Of a DNA stretch of 64,000 nt, positions 32,169 through 43,633 are shown in pieces. Below the pieces are notes generated by a model, which saw nothing but the letters and a program-made list of their open reading frames with translations, ran no database searches and was not told where the DNA came from. The position numbers and the translations under genes are program-made. Source of the DNA: Paralithodes platypus. Its lineage: Eukaryota; Arthropoda; Malacostraca; Decapoda; Lithodidae. Within the stretch, counting starts at the first letter, position 1. Every line of letters starts with the position of its first letter. The DNA is taken from positions 51,825,770 to 51,889,769 of the forward strand of contig CM064502.1 in assembly GCA_032716605.1 (NCBI GenBank). Reading direction: 5' to 3'.

Positions 32169-33279
32169 CAAAGCAACGGTAAATATTCCATTATTAAGGT
32201 GTAGTCTATTGTAATATATGAACATGTATTTTAGATCGAGGTAAAATCAACAGAGACATAATATAAATGTTTAATATTTATGGACAGTTACACGGTTTTC
32301 CTTTGATGTCAAATATATTAATTTTCTACATGTTGTTTATTGATGAACAATTCTATGAACTACATAGGTCTTCGTAACAAAATGCCATTTTTGGAATGTG
32401 GGTAAATATTTCCTAAGGGATGATCCATGTTATCTGATCTAACTTATTGCAATCATTTCATGTACAGTATATGATGAGCTATCGAGAACATTACCATGAT
32501 ATTGACGAGGTGAACTAATCATTACCGATTAAGTATTTGCAGGACTATTTTGGCGTACACATTTGGCCAACCACGTGAAATCACAGCTCTAAGTGTCTAC
32601 ATAAATTTGTATCCAGCACATACTAAATACATATTGCAAAGGAAACTTTCAAATGCTTTGCTACATATTCATACTTTATTATTATGCTTTCGACAGACTT
32701 TACTAAAGTGCAAAGCGAGAGCAAAGTAAATACATATGTGGCATTAAATATTTGGCTATTATATGACTTTCATATTGAATTTGGGTAACTGCCATTACAA
32801 TTTTGCATCTTCAAAGTGTATATTAAAACTGTTGTTATTACATAGTTTGGTTTTCTAATATGACAAAGGGACCCGTTGCGTTTGATAAGTACAGTATTCC
32901 TGATATTAATAACAAAAACAGATATATATATATTTGTGTACAATGGCAAATAATTTCTTTTGATGAAGATAACGAAATCAGCCAACATTTCTTTAAGAAT
33001 TTTTCTTTCAGGTTGGGCCTCACAAATCACATTATAATTCAATATGTGTGTATATATATACATATACAGTATATCATTATTTACTACACAACCAGTTATT
33101 ATTACCTGGACTTGAAGTGTTGATTAATGTAAGTAATCAATATATTTCTCACTACTGACGAATTGGCTGTGATAGGTGTTTTGTAATTACCAAAGCGAAA
33201 ATTATATTGAAGCTAACTAAGGCCAGGAGCACATTTGGGGAATGGAAAAGGAACGATATGGAGGAAGAAAATGGATCGA
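32169..33279. other. unannotated stretch
   Basis: 1.1 kb of AT-rich unique sequence. No gene is recognised. Confidence 0.4.
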
Positions 33280-33649
33280 TTAAGGGGTTGTTTTTCTAGA
33301 CCCCCTTCTCCCTCATGTTTAACCCCATTAGCTTTCAGATCTTATGGTGTTTGCCCCATTAGTTTGTCGATTTTAATACATTTCGCCCCATTTCTTTGCC
33401 AATATTAAGACCTTTCGTGTTATTTAGGTGTCTATTTTTGTTTCCTGGCGAACGGTAGTAAGGTTGTAATTTTGGAAGAGCCAGCTTTTGGGTAAGATAT
33501 TATTTTACTGAAAAATATAAAAAATAATCTACAATTAAAGGGGATCTAATTGAAGTTTGTTTTAAAATTTGATGGAAATCTAGGGAGGAAAATAGAAAAA
33601 TATTGAATATATGAAGACATCGACCAAAAAGTGAACCATCCCCTGTTAA
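33280..33649 (+). mobile_element. TTAA MITE family A, divergent
   Basis: Starts TTAAGGGGTTGTTTTTCTAG and ends AACCATCCCCTGTTAA. The core is recognisable but degraded (GGCGAACGGTAGTAAGG). Its right TTAA is the left TTAA of the next element. Confidence 0.85.
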
Positions 33650-33914
33650 GGGGAGATTTTAAGACGTTCGCCCCATTAGTTTGGCGATTTTAAGAACTTT
33701 CACCCAATTTATATCACTTTTAAGACCTTTCGTCCCATTTAGGTGTCGATTTTTTCCTGGCGAGCGATAGCAAGCCTGCAATTTAAGAGGAATCGGCCTT
33801 CGGCCGGGACATTTTTCTACCGAAAATGTACAAATTTATCTTGAAAGGGGGTCAAGGGGGTGTAATTTCAAGCTTGATGGAAGTCTAGGAAACACACTAA
33901 AAACCTCCCCTTAA
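33646..33914 (+). mobile_element. TTAA MITE family A2, internally deleted
   Basis: Left end TTAAGGGGAGATTTTAAGACG (the first lines are missing), right end AAAAACCTCCCCTTAA. The core has CGGCCTTCGGCCG. It shares TTAA with the elements on both sides. Confidence 0.85.
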
Positions 33915-35723
33915 CCCCTTCTGTACCGGTGACGTCTCTCTATCTTTATTCTGGCAACTATTAGACGATTATATTAGTTTATATAGGGCCTCCAGCATTT
34001 AGTTTATATAGGGCCTCCAGCATTTAGTTTATATAGGGCCTCCAGCATTTAGTTTATATGGGGCCACGAGCATTTAGTTTATATAGGGACTCCAGAAATC
34101 AGTTTATATAGGGACTCCAGAAATCAGTTTATATAGGGCCTCCAGCTTTTAGTTTATATAGGGCCTCCAGCATTTAGTTTATATAGGGCCTCCAGCATTT
34201 AGTTTATATAGGGCCTCCAGCATTTAGTTTATATAGGGCCTCCAGCATTTAGTTTATATAGGGCCTCCAGCATTTAGTTTATATAGGGCCTCCAGCATTT
34301 AGTATATATAGGGCCTCCAGCTTTTAGTTTATATAGGGCCTCCAGCATTTAGTTTATATAGGGCCTCCAGCATTTAGTTTATATAGGGCCTCCAGCATTT
34401 AGTTTATATAGGGCCTCCAGCATTTAGTTTATATAGGGCCTCCAGCATTTAGTTTATATAGGGCCTCCAGCAATTAAGCTTATATAGGGCCTCCAGCATT
34501 TAGTTTATATAGGGCCTCCAGCATTTAGTTTATATAGGGCCTCCAGCATTTAGTTTATATAGGGCCTCCAGCATTTAGTTTTTATAGGGCCTCCAGCATT
34601 TAGTTTATATAGGGCCTCCAGCATTTAGTTTATATAGGGCCTCCAGCATTTAGTTTATATAGGGCCTCCAGCATTTAGTTTATATAGGGCCTCCAGCATT
34701 TAGTATATATAGGGCCTCCAGCATTTAGTTTTATAGGGCCTCCAGCATTTAGTTTATATAGGGCCTCCAGCATTTAGTTTTTATAGGGCCTCCAGCATTT
34801 AGTTTATATAGGGCCTCCAGCATTTAGTTTATATAGGGCCTCCAGCATTTAGTTTATATAGGGCCTCCAGCATTTAGTTTATATAGGGCCTCCAGCATTT
34901 AGTTTATATAGGGCCTCCAGCATTTAGTTTATATAGGGCCTCCAGCATTTAGTTTATATAGGGCCTCCAGCATTTAGTTTATATAGGGCCTCCAGCATTT
35001 AGTTTATATAGGGCCTCCAGCATTTAGTTTATATAGGGCCTCCAGCATTTAGTTTATATAGGGCCTCCAGCAATTAAGCTTATATAGGGCCTCCAGCATT
35101 TAGTTTATATAGGGCCTCCAGCATTTAGTTTATATAGGGCCTCCAGCATTTAGTTTATATAGGGCCTCCAGCATTTAGTTTATATAGGGCCTCCAGCATT
35201 TAGTTTATATAGGGCCTCCAGCATTTAGTTTATATAGGGCCTCCAGCATTTAGTTTATATAGGGCCTCCAGCATTTAGTTTATATAGGGCCTCCAGCATT
35301 TAGTATATATAGGGCCTCCAGCATTTAGTTTTATAGGGCCTCCAGCATTTAGTTTATATAGGGCCTCCAGCATTTAGTTTTTATAGGGCATCCAGCATTT
35401 AGTTTATATAGGGCCTCCAGCATTTAGTTTATATAGGGCCTCCAGCATTTAGTTTATATAGGGCCTCCAGCATTTAGTTTATATAGGGCCTCCAGCATTT
35501 AGTTTATATAGGGCCTCCAGCATTTAGTTTATATAGGGCCTCCAGCATTTAGTTTATATAGGGCCTCCAGCATTTAGTTTATATAGGGCCTCCAGCATTT
35601 AACAGGCAGCGAACTATCTCACTTAACCCTTTTTACTACCTCAGATTATTCTTGAACTACACAAAATCGTGTAAATATAGCATGACTATCTCATAAAGAC
35701 GTCGCCGGTACGGAAGGGGTTAA
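33911..35723 (+). mobile_element. TTAA MITE family C inflated by a minisatellite
   Basis: The ends are ordinary family C: TTAACCCCTTCTGTACCGGT at the left, GTCGCCGGTACGGAAGGGG then TTAA at the right. The normal interior ATTCAGTTTAAAAAGGGCC-TCCAGCAATTAACAGG has been replaced by about 65 tandem copies of its own segment. The element is 1,813 bp instead of about 213. Confidence 0.9.
33972..35600 (+). repeat. 25-bp minisatellite, about 65 units, with a 600-bp higher-order duplication
   Basis: The unit is ATTTAGTTTATATAGGGCCT plus CCAGC. Variant units (CAATTAAGCTTATATAGGG, TAGTATATATAGGG, TAGTTTTATAGGG) recur at 34,471/35,071, 34,703/35,303 and 34,730/35,330. The offset is exactly 600 bp (24 units), with two mismatches between the blocks. 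Confidence 0.95.
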
Positions 35724-35812
35724 TAAAACGTGGCCAAACACAGTCACGGTCAAAAGGCGTGTGTCACCTTTACAATTCAACGATATTTTCCCTTGTTTGC
35801 ATGTCAAAACTG

Positions 35813-35985
35813 TTAAGGGGAGATTTTCACTTATTTTTTATGAACCTCCTTCTTCCACATGTCTAGTCCCATTAATGTGGTGATTTTGAGACCTTTAGCC
35901 CCATTTCTGTTGATTTTAAGACCTTTCGTGCTATTTAGGCGTCGATTTTTCCTGGCAAGCGATAGCGAGCCTGTAATTTATGTGT
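35813..35985 (+). mobile_element. TTAA MITE family A2, 5' half
   Basis: TTAAGGGGAGATTTTCACTT through TCCTGGCAAGCGATAGCGAG, then it is lost after CCTGTAATTTA. Confidence 0.8.
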
Positions 35986-36347
35986 CAACTATATTTTGTA
36001 TTGCTTACAAAAATGCAGATTACAATGGGTATTTAGTATGATATTAGTACAATTCGAAATTGAGGAAGTATTTACCAACATAGTTTTACCACAAAACAAG
36101 ACAAAAGAGAACAGAGAACAAAAGATGAACTACCAATAATATAGGCCTACATTTATTTGTTATATATTTATTTATTGAATTAGTGATGATCATAACATTT
36201 ATTGATTGCTAACGTACTGTTTATTATAAGAATTAGGTTGCGAAACAAATGTTGAATGGTACCATTAATTGTAATGGTTTGCCAATTAGTTGGTTTAAAA
36301 CAAGTATAATGAGAGCAGTGTGAACAAGGAGAGTGTGTGTATTAATT
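35986..36347. other. unannotated stretch
   Basis: AT-rich. Nothing recognised. Confidence 0.4.
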
Positions 36348-36500
36348 AACACTCCGTTCTTAACATTAATCATCAATTACAAACCCCCATGCACTTGAAT
36401 AAACTAATGAAAGCATATGGTCCTCCCGGGATTCGAACTGTGGGACACCACACCCAGAACATAAGCATCTAACCACCATTACACCACCAACACAGTTATA
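36348..36500 (-). mobile_element. tRNA-derived SINE S1, full-length, minus
   Basis: Inverted, it reads TGTTGGTGGTGTAATGGTGG ... CAGTTCGAATCCCGGGAGG ... TTAAGAACGGAGTGTT, alignable end to end with the 18.84-kb copy. Confidence 0.85.
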
Positions 36501-37034
36501 AACCTTGTCCTGCAGTCTACCAACGTGTCCAGTATCAAGCCGTTGCAATGTATCACTCCCCCCCCCCCCCCCCCGGTGTCTGTGTCGGTCAGGGAACAAT
36601 CAGAAAACTATGCCCCCCCCCCCCTCTCTCCCCACCTGCCCCTCCCTCCTGATTACGGTCAATTCGCAAACAAGTGTTCTCGTCCACGTTAACTCCACTC
36701 GAATTTGGAATCTGATCGCCCACGCCTTTGCTAATTTAGCTTAACTAACGCTATCCTGATGTAACCTAATGTAGTTTTGTTAGCTTCACATAAGAGTCTA
36801 GCCATGTTTAATCTAGTCAAGCTAAAGAGAACCATGGCTAATATAATTTGGTCTGAATAATGGTAAATTTCAGCTCAAACGAAAACTTACAGATAATTTA
36901 ATTTAAGGTATTTGCCACCAAGCCTAACCGACTTTCAGAGTTATTTAAACATTAATTTGGGGTGATATACGATAAGCTTCAGTTTTTCATAGGGTCCATC
37001 TTGTTTTTTGGAGCGTGAGGTGGGTGAGAAATCC
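36501..37034. other. unannotated stretch with poly-C
   Basis: C runs at 36,557-36,574 and 36,613-36,623. No gene. Confidence 0.4.
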
Positions 37035-37151
37035 CACATGGTACACATGAGCTGCATGTATTCAAGCTACCATAGTGTACCATCGCCAAGGTACACATGG
37101 TACACATGAGCTGCATGTATTCAAGCTACCATAGTGTACCATCGCCAAGGT
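37035..37151. repeat. 59-bp tandem duplication
   Basis: CACATGGTACACATGAGCTG to ACCATCGCCAAGG occurs twice in a row with no mismatches seen, so it is recent. Confidence 0.9.
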
Positions 37152-37165
37152 TAACCACAAGATCC

Positions 37166-37501
37166 TTAAGGGGAGATTTCCACTTGAGGGATTTTTTTTC
37201 TGGACCCCTTTCTCCCTCATGTTTTGCCCCATTGCTTTTGAGATTTTAAGGGGTTGGCCTAGTAGTTTGGACATTTTAAGACAGTTTGCCACATTTCTGT
37301 AAATTTTAAGACTTTTCGTGCCATTAAAGTGTCGACTTTTTCCTGGCGAGCGATAGCGAGCCTGTAATTTAAGAGCAACCGGCCTCTGGCCGGGACATTT
37401 TTCTACCGAAAATTGTACAAATTTATCTTGAAAGGGGGTCTAGGGAGTGTAATTTTAAGCTTGATGAAAACGTAGGGAACAAACTAAATACCTCCCCTTA
37501 A
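37166..37501 (+). mobile_element. TTAA MITE family A2, full-length
   Basis: 336 bp, TTAAGGGGAGATTTCCACTT to AATACCTCCCCTTAA. Core CCGGCCTCTGGCCGG: loop change, stem kept. Confidence 0.92.
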
Positions 37502-37737
37502 TACCATTCTACCCATTAAATTCTTGATAAGGAGTCAATAGTCGAAACTATAACCACCTAGTTGCCGCAACAAAACTATTATAATATTATCGTTATAAGG
37601 AATCTATAAAGTGCGATTGAAAAGCTCTCGCAATTAATTAATAGGACATGAATATTCGAGCTGATATTTCTTTACGATTTGGGATGAATCAACCAGTAAA
37701 TAATTGTGGACATATACAACCCATTGGATACAACCCT

Positions 37738-37858
37738 CATTGTCTTGATAGTGTTAGTGTTTAAGATCTGTGTGTGGTAACCCAGGATCGAATCCCGGTC
37801 GATCACATTCTTTCATTAATTTCATTGGAAGGTGTTTGGTGTTGGAAGTGAAATTAAT
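37738..37858 (+). mobile_element. tRNA-derived SINE, family S2
   Basis: TGTCTTGATAGTGTTAGTG (A-box region, decayed), GGATCGAATCCCGG (B-box), then TTTCATTAATTTCATTGG and AAGGTGTTTGGTGTTGG. A better copy is at 57.48 kb. Confidence 0.65.
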
Positions 37859-38646
37859 ATGTTGGATTATTAAAAGAGTCTAGACTCGTCATATTTAATA
37901 GACTACAGATTGGTTACAAATACTTGGGTGGGTGAAGTGCTTTACGAACGAAAGGACTCTCCCCACCCCCTTGCTTTGTGGTCAGTGGCAGTATTGAACG
38001 GTGTAAAGGTCTGCTGTTGCGCCCCCCCCCCCCTCCCCCCCAAATGTATGCTTGTGCGCTATCATTAAGAGGGACAATGCAACCTTTGAGAGATAGGCAA
38101 GCTTGTGTGTTGCTTTTGATTGATTAGAAAATAATGGCATGTATCTCTCCCATGCTTAATTTTGTCGGTGGTTCATTCTCTCCCTAATGTGGGTCCAGTT
38201 TAACAGTAACTAGTTAGTCTAAGTAATTTAACACATCAATTTGATTTGTTTGATATTGCATAACTAATCTTTCTCTGCCATGTTTATTCCAGCTGATTAA
38301 TTTACATAGCTTCCTGAACTTTAAAGTAATTATTCACATTAGGAAAATATGAACGCAAAAATATAAATACAAAAATAAATAAAAATTATAAAAACTGATT
38401 ACTAAACACCACCACAACATAAGCATTTGGCTGATTGAACGAAGCATCTTAGATTAAGTGATGTAATATAAAACATGAACATTAATATAATTCAATCTCT
38501 CCTACATTAGCCTTTAATTCCCAATACAAAACTTGCCTAGTTAGGAATATGATTGGATGTCCTTCCAATATTTTTTGTTTCTCTTATAGACCTTAGATTT
38601 TACAGTTTTGTAATCACAGTACTGTGACTCTTCACGCAAAATGGAT
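37859..38646. other. unannotated stretch
   Basis: C-rich at 38,020-38,042. No gene. Confidence 0.4.
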
Positions 38647-38982
38647 TTAAGGGGATGTTTCTAGTGTGTTGCTTAGACCTCCATCAAACTTAAAATTACA
38701 TCCTCTAGACCCCTTCAAGATAAATATGTACATTTTTCGGTAGAAAAATGTCCCGGCCGAAGGCCGATTCCTCTTAAGTTACAGGCTCGCTATCGCTCGC
38801 CAGGAAAAAAAATAGACACCTAAATGGCACGAAAGGTCTTAAAATTGACAGAAATGGGGCGAAAGTTATTAAAATCGCCAAACTAATGGGGCAAACGTCT
38901 TAAAATCTCAAAAGCAATGGGGCTAAACATGAGGGAGAAGGAAGTTCGAAAAAAAATACCTCAAGTGGAAACCTCCCCTTAA
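38647..38982 (-). mobile_element. TTAA MITE family A2, minus
   Basis: 336 bp from TTAAGGGGATGTTTCTAGTG to GTGGAAACCTCCCCTTAA. Inverted core TTTTTCGGTAGAAAAA and CGGCCGAAGGCCG. Confidence 0.92.
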
Positions 38983-39354
38983 GGGGGAATGGACATATTT
39001 ATTTGCTCATGTATATATATTTTAAATATTGTTTTAGTTTCCTCCCTAGACCTCCATCATGCTTTAAACAAATACACCCACCCAAGACCCTCCTTCACGA
39101 TCAATTTGTACATTTTTCTATAGAAAAATTTCCCAGCCAAAGGCTGGTTCCACATAAAATACAGACTCGCTTTCGCTCGCCAGGAAAACAAATCGATACT
39201 TAAATGACAGGAAATGTCTTAATATTGACAAATGCATAGGACGATAGGTCTTAAAATCGCCAAACTAATGGACCGGTTATCTAAAAATCTGAAAATTAAT
39301 TGGGCTAAACATAAGGAAGAAGGGGGACGAGAAAACCGGCCCATTTCCCCTTAA
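38979..39354 (-). mobile_element. TTAA MITE family A, minus, abutting A2
   Basis: Starts at the same TTAA that ends the previous element. It ends CCGGCCCATTTCCCCTTAA. Its hairpin is CCAGCCAAAGGCTGG, with both arms changed so that pairing is preserved. Confidence 0.9.
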
Positions 39355-40515
39355 TCAGGGTAAGCCTCACGGTATTTGTTATGGATAAATCAATGTTCCG
39401 TATACAATGCATTATTACACATGGCCCAGATGTATATTCCAAAAGTTTGGAAGCATTCATACTCTCACTCATCTTTTCTATTACCAGGACGATCACGAGT
39501 GTCTTATCCAAGCTAACATGCTTAGCTTAACTGATGCCATTATTTAACCTAATCGTTAAGTTAGGTTAGGCAGGGTTAAATTTAGCTAATAATAGTTTGC
39601 TAAGCTAAGTTTAGGTATCGTGAACGTCCTGGTATACGAAAGTATTGTGAGAGCATGAACCCGTCCAGACTTCAGGAGTATGTCTCTAGAATGCTAAACA
39701 GAATGCTGGCTAACGCCAGCAGTACTAAAAAAGTAAGTCGGAGAGGGATCTAATAACTTACGATTGCCTATGCTCTTAAGATTTGGACAAGTTTTGACGT
39801 CATAAACAAATAATAAGCTGTTAGGTTATAGGCATGTTATGACGCTCCTTACGTCATAGCTTACAACCACTCAGAGTTTCCGTGTCCCATGTCTCCTTCC
39901 TTTCGACTTGACCACACACACACACACACACACACACACGTTCACCGTCCCGCACGTTCTACTGTGTATACATAGAGGGAGGGGTGGAAACACCAGCGGG
40001 TAATTTAATTTGCCTCTTCCTTGCAAGCATGCACCCCCATCCGTCATGAGATCACCGGAATCGAAGCCCTAATTGTCTGTTTCCTTTTGCTGGCAGGGGT
40101 GGTGGGAAAAGAATGGCGGTCCAAGAGTACACTGTAAACATTGAACACTTGATTACAAAAATATATATAATTGATAATAATCGTACACATGAACAGTGTT
40201 CTTTGGGTTACATATTCAAAGTACAGCAATTGAATGACTAATACATTGTTTAGGTATATATTAGTTTGTACCAATTAAGCGCTATTTATTTATTTTTGTT
40301 TTTTGCTGTGTAGTTGTCGGTTTTACTTTTCGACATTCCCCTAAGGATTTCTTCATGTACTTGACTTTATGCCTTTCTTTCCTTCAAGGATATTATATGG
40401 TAAGATGCTGGCACCTCAATATGGTTCTTAATCAACTTGGACAGCTAAGACTAGAACAGAGTACACGAATACAGCATCTAAGCTCTTATTGTTTAAAATA
40501 ATAAAGGAGAGTATG
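39355..40515. other. unannotated stretch
   Basis: Unique sequence with a short (AC)n at 39,912-39,940. No gene is recognised. Confidence 0.4.
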
Positions 40516-40685
40516 TACTATCATACAAAAAAGTATCCTTGCTCTCGTGAACGCTGAGTTTCATACAGTGGGGTACGATTCGCTCAACAACTCAAACGCT
40601 CAAACAATATTTTCCATATTACTTCCTCCATTGAGTCTAAATGGTGGGTGTCATTTTAGTAAGGATACTTTTTTGTATGATAGTA
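40516..40685. mobile_element. mariner-like MITE G (single copy)
   Basis: TA-bounded, 170 bp. TIR TACTATCATACAAAAAAGTA continuing TCCTT, repeated perfectly inverted at the right end (AAGGATACTTTTTTGTATGA...). Perfect 25-bp ends suggest a young copy. Confidence 0.85.
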
Positions 40686-41507
40686 CATGGGTGAATGAAT
40701 AACTAGTTAAGGTATAGTGACAAAAACAAAGTAGTGGGGAATAATAGCTAACTGGCACGGGGAACATAACATGTACAGTACATATACACTCCGATATACA
40801 GTATATACAAACATGGAGATGGGTAGAATATGTGAGAAAAAAAAACCCAATAAGATAGGTGGCGCGGGGGGAACTACCTATGTACTATTATGTGTAAGTC
40901 AAGTGGTGGTGTACGGGAGGCGGTCTATGGTAAGCAAAGCTATTCATAACTCAATCTAGTCCACGGAATCGTTCAGGACACTAAAACGTACAAATATATT
41001 TAGTCAAGGAGGGAAGAGGAATAGTGTTTGAATTGTATTAGTTTATGACTTATGGAAGGGTTTCTGAAAGCCAGGAATGAAATTACTTTGTATCTATATA
41101 TGTATATTCACAAGTATCCCTTGGGTTACAAGTAAGGGCAAATCAAGAGATAGAGCCTGATCGGGGGTATGGGGAGGGCCACAGTTCTGTTATTTGTAAT
41201 ATGTCTTCTTCTTGTTCGTCAGCTTGTATGCCAGTGGCAATCTCGTAGGGCGAGTTACTTTGCCAGGGTATTTACTTACCAGCACTTCAACAGGTTTGAC
41301 TATGGGTTCCTGTGAGTATGTGTCGATGGTGGAAAGATACCTAGCCCCTGTGCCGTGGTTATTTTTAAGAAATGTGGGCTTGTCTAGAGGATATCTAGCG
41401 GTTGACTCTTGGGGATACCTACACAAGTGTACTGGAGATCCGTCAGGTTATCTAGACGGAAACGGAACAGGGATTATGCCAAGAGGATATCTACTCTGCC
41501 CTCTCGT
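40686..41507. other. unannotated stretch with spaced GGATA(T/C)CTA motifs
   Basis: 41,212-41,500 holds a 119-codon plus frame and a 78-codon minus frame with no recognised domain. GGATATCTA-like strings recur every 27-40 bases between 41,333 and 41,495. Coding status is doubtful. Confidence 0.35.
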
Positions 41508-41733
41508 GCATTGTATGGAGAAATCCGGCTTCGCTGGAGAAATTTTTCTATCGAAAAATGTACAAATTTAGCTTGCTGTCAAAACAAAAATATATATATG
41601 CTGGCTCGCTACCGCTCACCAGGAAAATATTGACACCTGGATGGGAGTAAACTTCTTAAAACAGTAGGCTGAATGGGGCCGAATGGATACAAGCCAAAGA
41701 GAGAGGGAGAGAAAGAGCAAAAAAAGCGAGGTG
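41508..41733. mobile_element. TTAA MITE family B, right part
   Basis: From GCATTGTATGGAGAAATCCG through CGGCTTCGCTGGAG, the TTTTTCTATCGAAAAA hairpin and GGCTCGCTACCGCTCACC to AAAAGCGAGGTGT. The left arm and right terminus are absent. Confidence 0.85.
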
Positions 41734-41839
41734 TACTGTTCATAACTTCATAATAAACAATCAGGGAATCTCCACTGTGAGACAAGAATGAAAGACCATC
41801 ATCTATAAAATTCTAACTTATAGGAAACATTATTTGTAA

Positions 41840-41936
41840 TATTTAGATGCTTATGTTCTGGGTGTGGTGCTTTCATTAGTTTATTCAAGTGCATTGGGGT
41901 TTGTAATTGATGAATAATGTTAAGAACGGGGTGTTA
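41840..41936 (+). mobile_element. tRNA-derived SINE S1, deleted copy
   Basis: It joins GATGCTTATGTTCTGGGTGT directly to GGTGCTTTCATTAGTTT, losing the B-box. The tail GTTAAGAACGGGGTGTTA is kept. Confidence 0.8.
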
Positions 41937-42178
41937 CTTAATATAATGCATGTACGAGGTTGAACTCATTAATGTATATATGCAAACGAACGTAAGTAAT
42001 TGAATGAATTTTGCTTATTAAAATATACTTCACGAAACCCAACATAAAAATAGATGAGATATACAGTAAAACTACGTATATTGAGTTATGTGATTGTTTG
42101 CAATGCATGATATTCACGAAAGGGTTGGTGAACTTATTTGATGGTAGTATAGCCGAGATTAATGGCAACACATAATTC

Positions 42179-42180
<2 letters not shown>

Positions 42181-42211
<31 letters not shown>
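42181..42211. repeat. poly-A tract (31 bp)
   Basis: Uninterrupted adenines. A retroposon tail is possible, but no element body is recognised upstream. Confidence 0.9.
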
Positions 42212-42213
<2 letters not shown>

Positions 42214-42312
42214 GGGCTCCTTACACCCTGCCATGGTAAACACACTAAAATACTCGTGTGAAATATATATATTATCAATTGTATATACACACACTAATTT
42301 CCATCTTACTAT

Positions 42313-42580
42313 GAAGGAGAAGGGAAATCCTACTTGGAGAATGTATTTCAATATTATGCACTAGTCCCTGTATGTAAAAATCCCTGTAAGGTATCGTGGA
42401 ATATGGATCTTACGACTTGTGTATGAATTGAAATACTTTCACGAAGTAGGATTTCCCTTCTCTTTAATATAAATAGGAACAGGTTAAGTTCCCTGTATCA
42501 CGCCGTGGTGTAGTGGGTTAGAGCATAGACACTCGTACTCAATGTCGGTGGTTCGGGTCCGGCTGGGAGTATGTATATAT
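42313..42580 (+). repeat. repeat family F with foldback and tRNA-like segment
   Basis: 42,314-42,352 and 42,427-42,464 are inverted arms (GAGAAGGGAAATCCTACTT and its mirror). After them comes a tRNA-like piece: TGGTGTAGTGGGTTAGAGCA (A-box) and GTGGTTCGGGTCCGG (B-box, 42,547), then GGCTGGGAGTATGTATATA. The copy at 1.8 kb lacks the tRNA-like piece and one arm. Confidence 0.65.
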
Positions 42581-43551
42581 ATATATATAGGCATCTCGTA
42601 AAGTGTATTTTCCTTTCACCTTCCTTCCTCTCTCCTGTTCCATTTCTCTCACCCTCTCTCCTACCACTGCCCCCCCCCCCCCCCCCCCGGCTAGAGGGTG
42701 AGAGGATCGCGGTGTGAGATAAGGCAGTTCGGCCATTGTCTCAGACCACCGCACCTCGCCCCTTGCACCCCTGATACCATCGGCCCTGTCCGCCATAACC
42801 CCCCACACTTTTTTTTTGTGTTTTGTCTTTTATGGAATACACCGAGACGCATTTTCCAATCCCTGTTTTCAAGTCGGGTCCATTTTCTACTCCCCTGTTT
42901 AAACGTACCCCATTCTCAACGACCCACCATTTTGCCTAACGTAAAGAACCACATACTGTATATTCAATGTTTTTCAGTCGCACACTTTTCCAGTGCAGTA
43001 CTAATGTAATTGTATTCCTACTTAAGCCTTCCAACTAATGGAAAGTAGTATAACTAAGCTAGGCATCTACCTGGTCGATCTTTCCCTCTGCTCCTTCCTT
43101 CCCCCCCCTCTTCTACCCCTCTGCCCATATCGCTCCTCCTACCTTAAGAGTGGCGATTTTTATGGGCAGGCTTGGTGTCAAAAGCCTCATTTATACACTA
43201 TGTTCGAGCAGTAAAGGGGAGGGTTTAGTGAGGGGTGGTGGGGTATTGGGAGGGGTGGTGGGGTGTTGGGAGGGGTTAAGGAGACATATAGGTTCGTCTC
43301 CTCACAAACCAGCTCTGAGAGAATTGGTCTTGTATAACAAATTAAACGTGGAAAATATGGTATGTCAGGATATATACACGAGGGCAGTGGGTCTGTTTGT
43401 ATACCAAAATATATAATTGAGTTTGAGAAGATTTTTTAAGTTCTGGAACTTGAAAATGGGTACAACAGTGATGGTATGTGGTTGATGAAAGGAGCAAACA
43501 TTTGTAAATATTAATGAATTAAAACTAAAGGAAATACAATTTAGGATATAA
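42581..43551. other. unannotated stretch
   Basis: Poly-C at 42,670-42,689. G-rich direct repeats (GAGGGGTGGTGGGGT) at 43,228-43,276. No gene. Confidence 0.4.
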
Positions 43552-43570
43552 TTATATATATATATATACC

Positions 43571-43632
<62 letters not shown>
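43552..43632. repeat. (TA)n microsatellite
   Basis: TA tract with one ACCGGTATA interruption. Confidence 0.95.

Positions 43633-43633
<1 letters not shown>

Noticed and set aside
33972..35600. A CRISPR array
   Set aside because: There are no unique spacers: the 25-bp units are contiguous, and this is a eukaryotic MITE-derived minisatellite.
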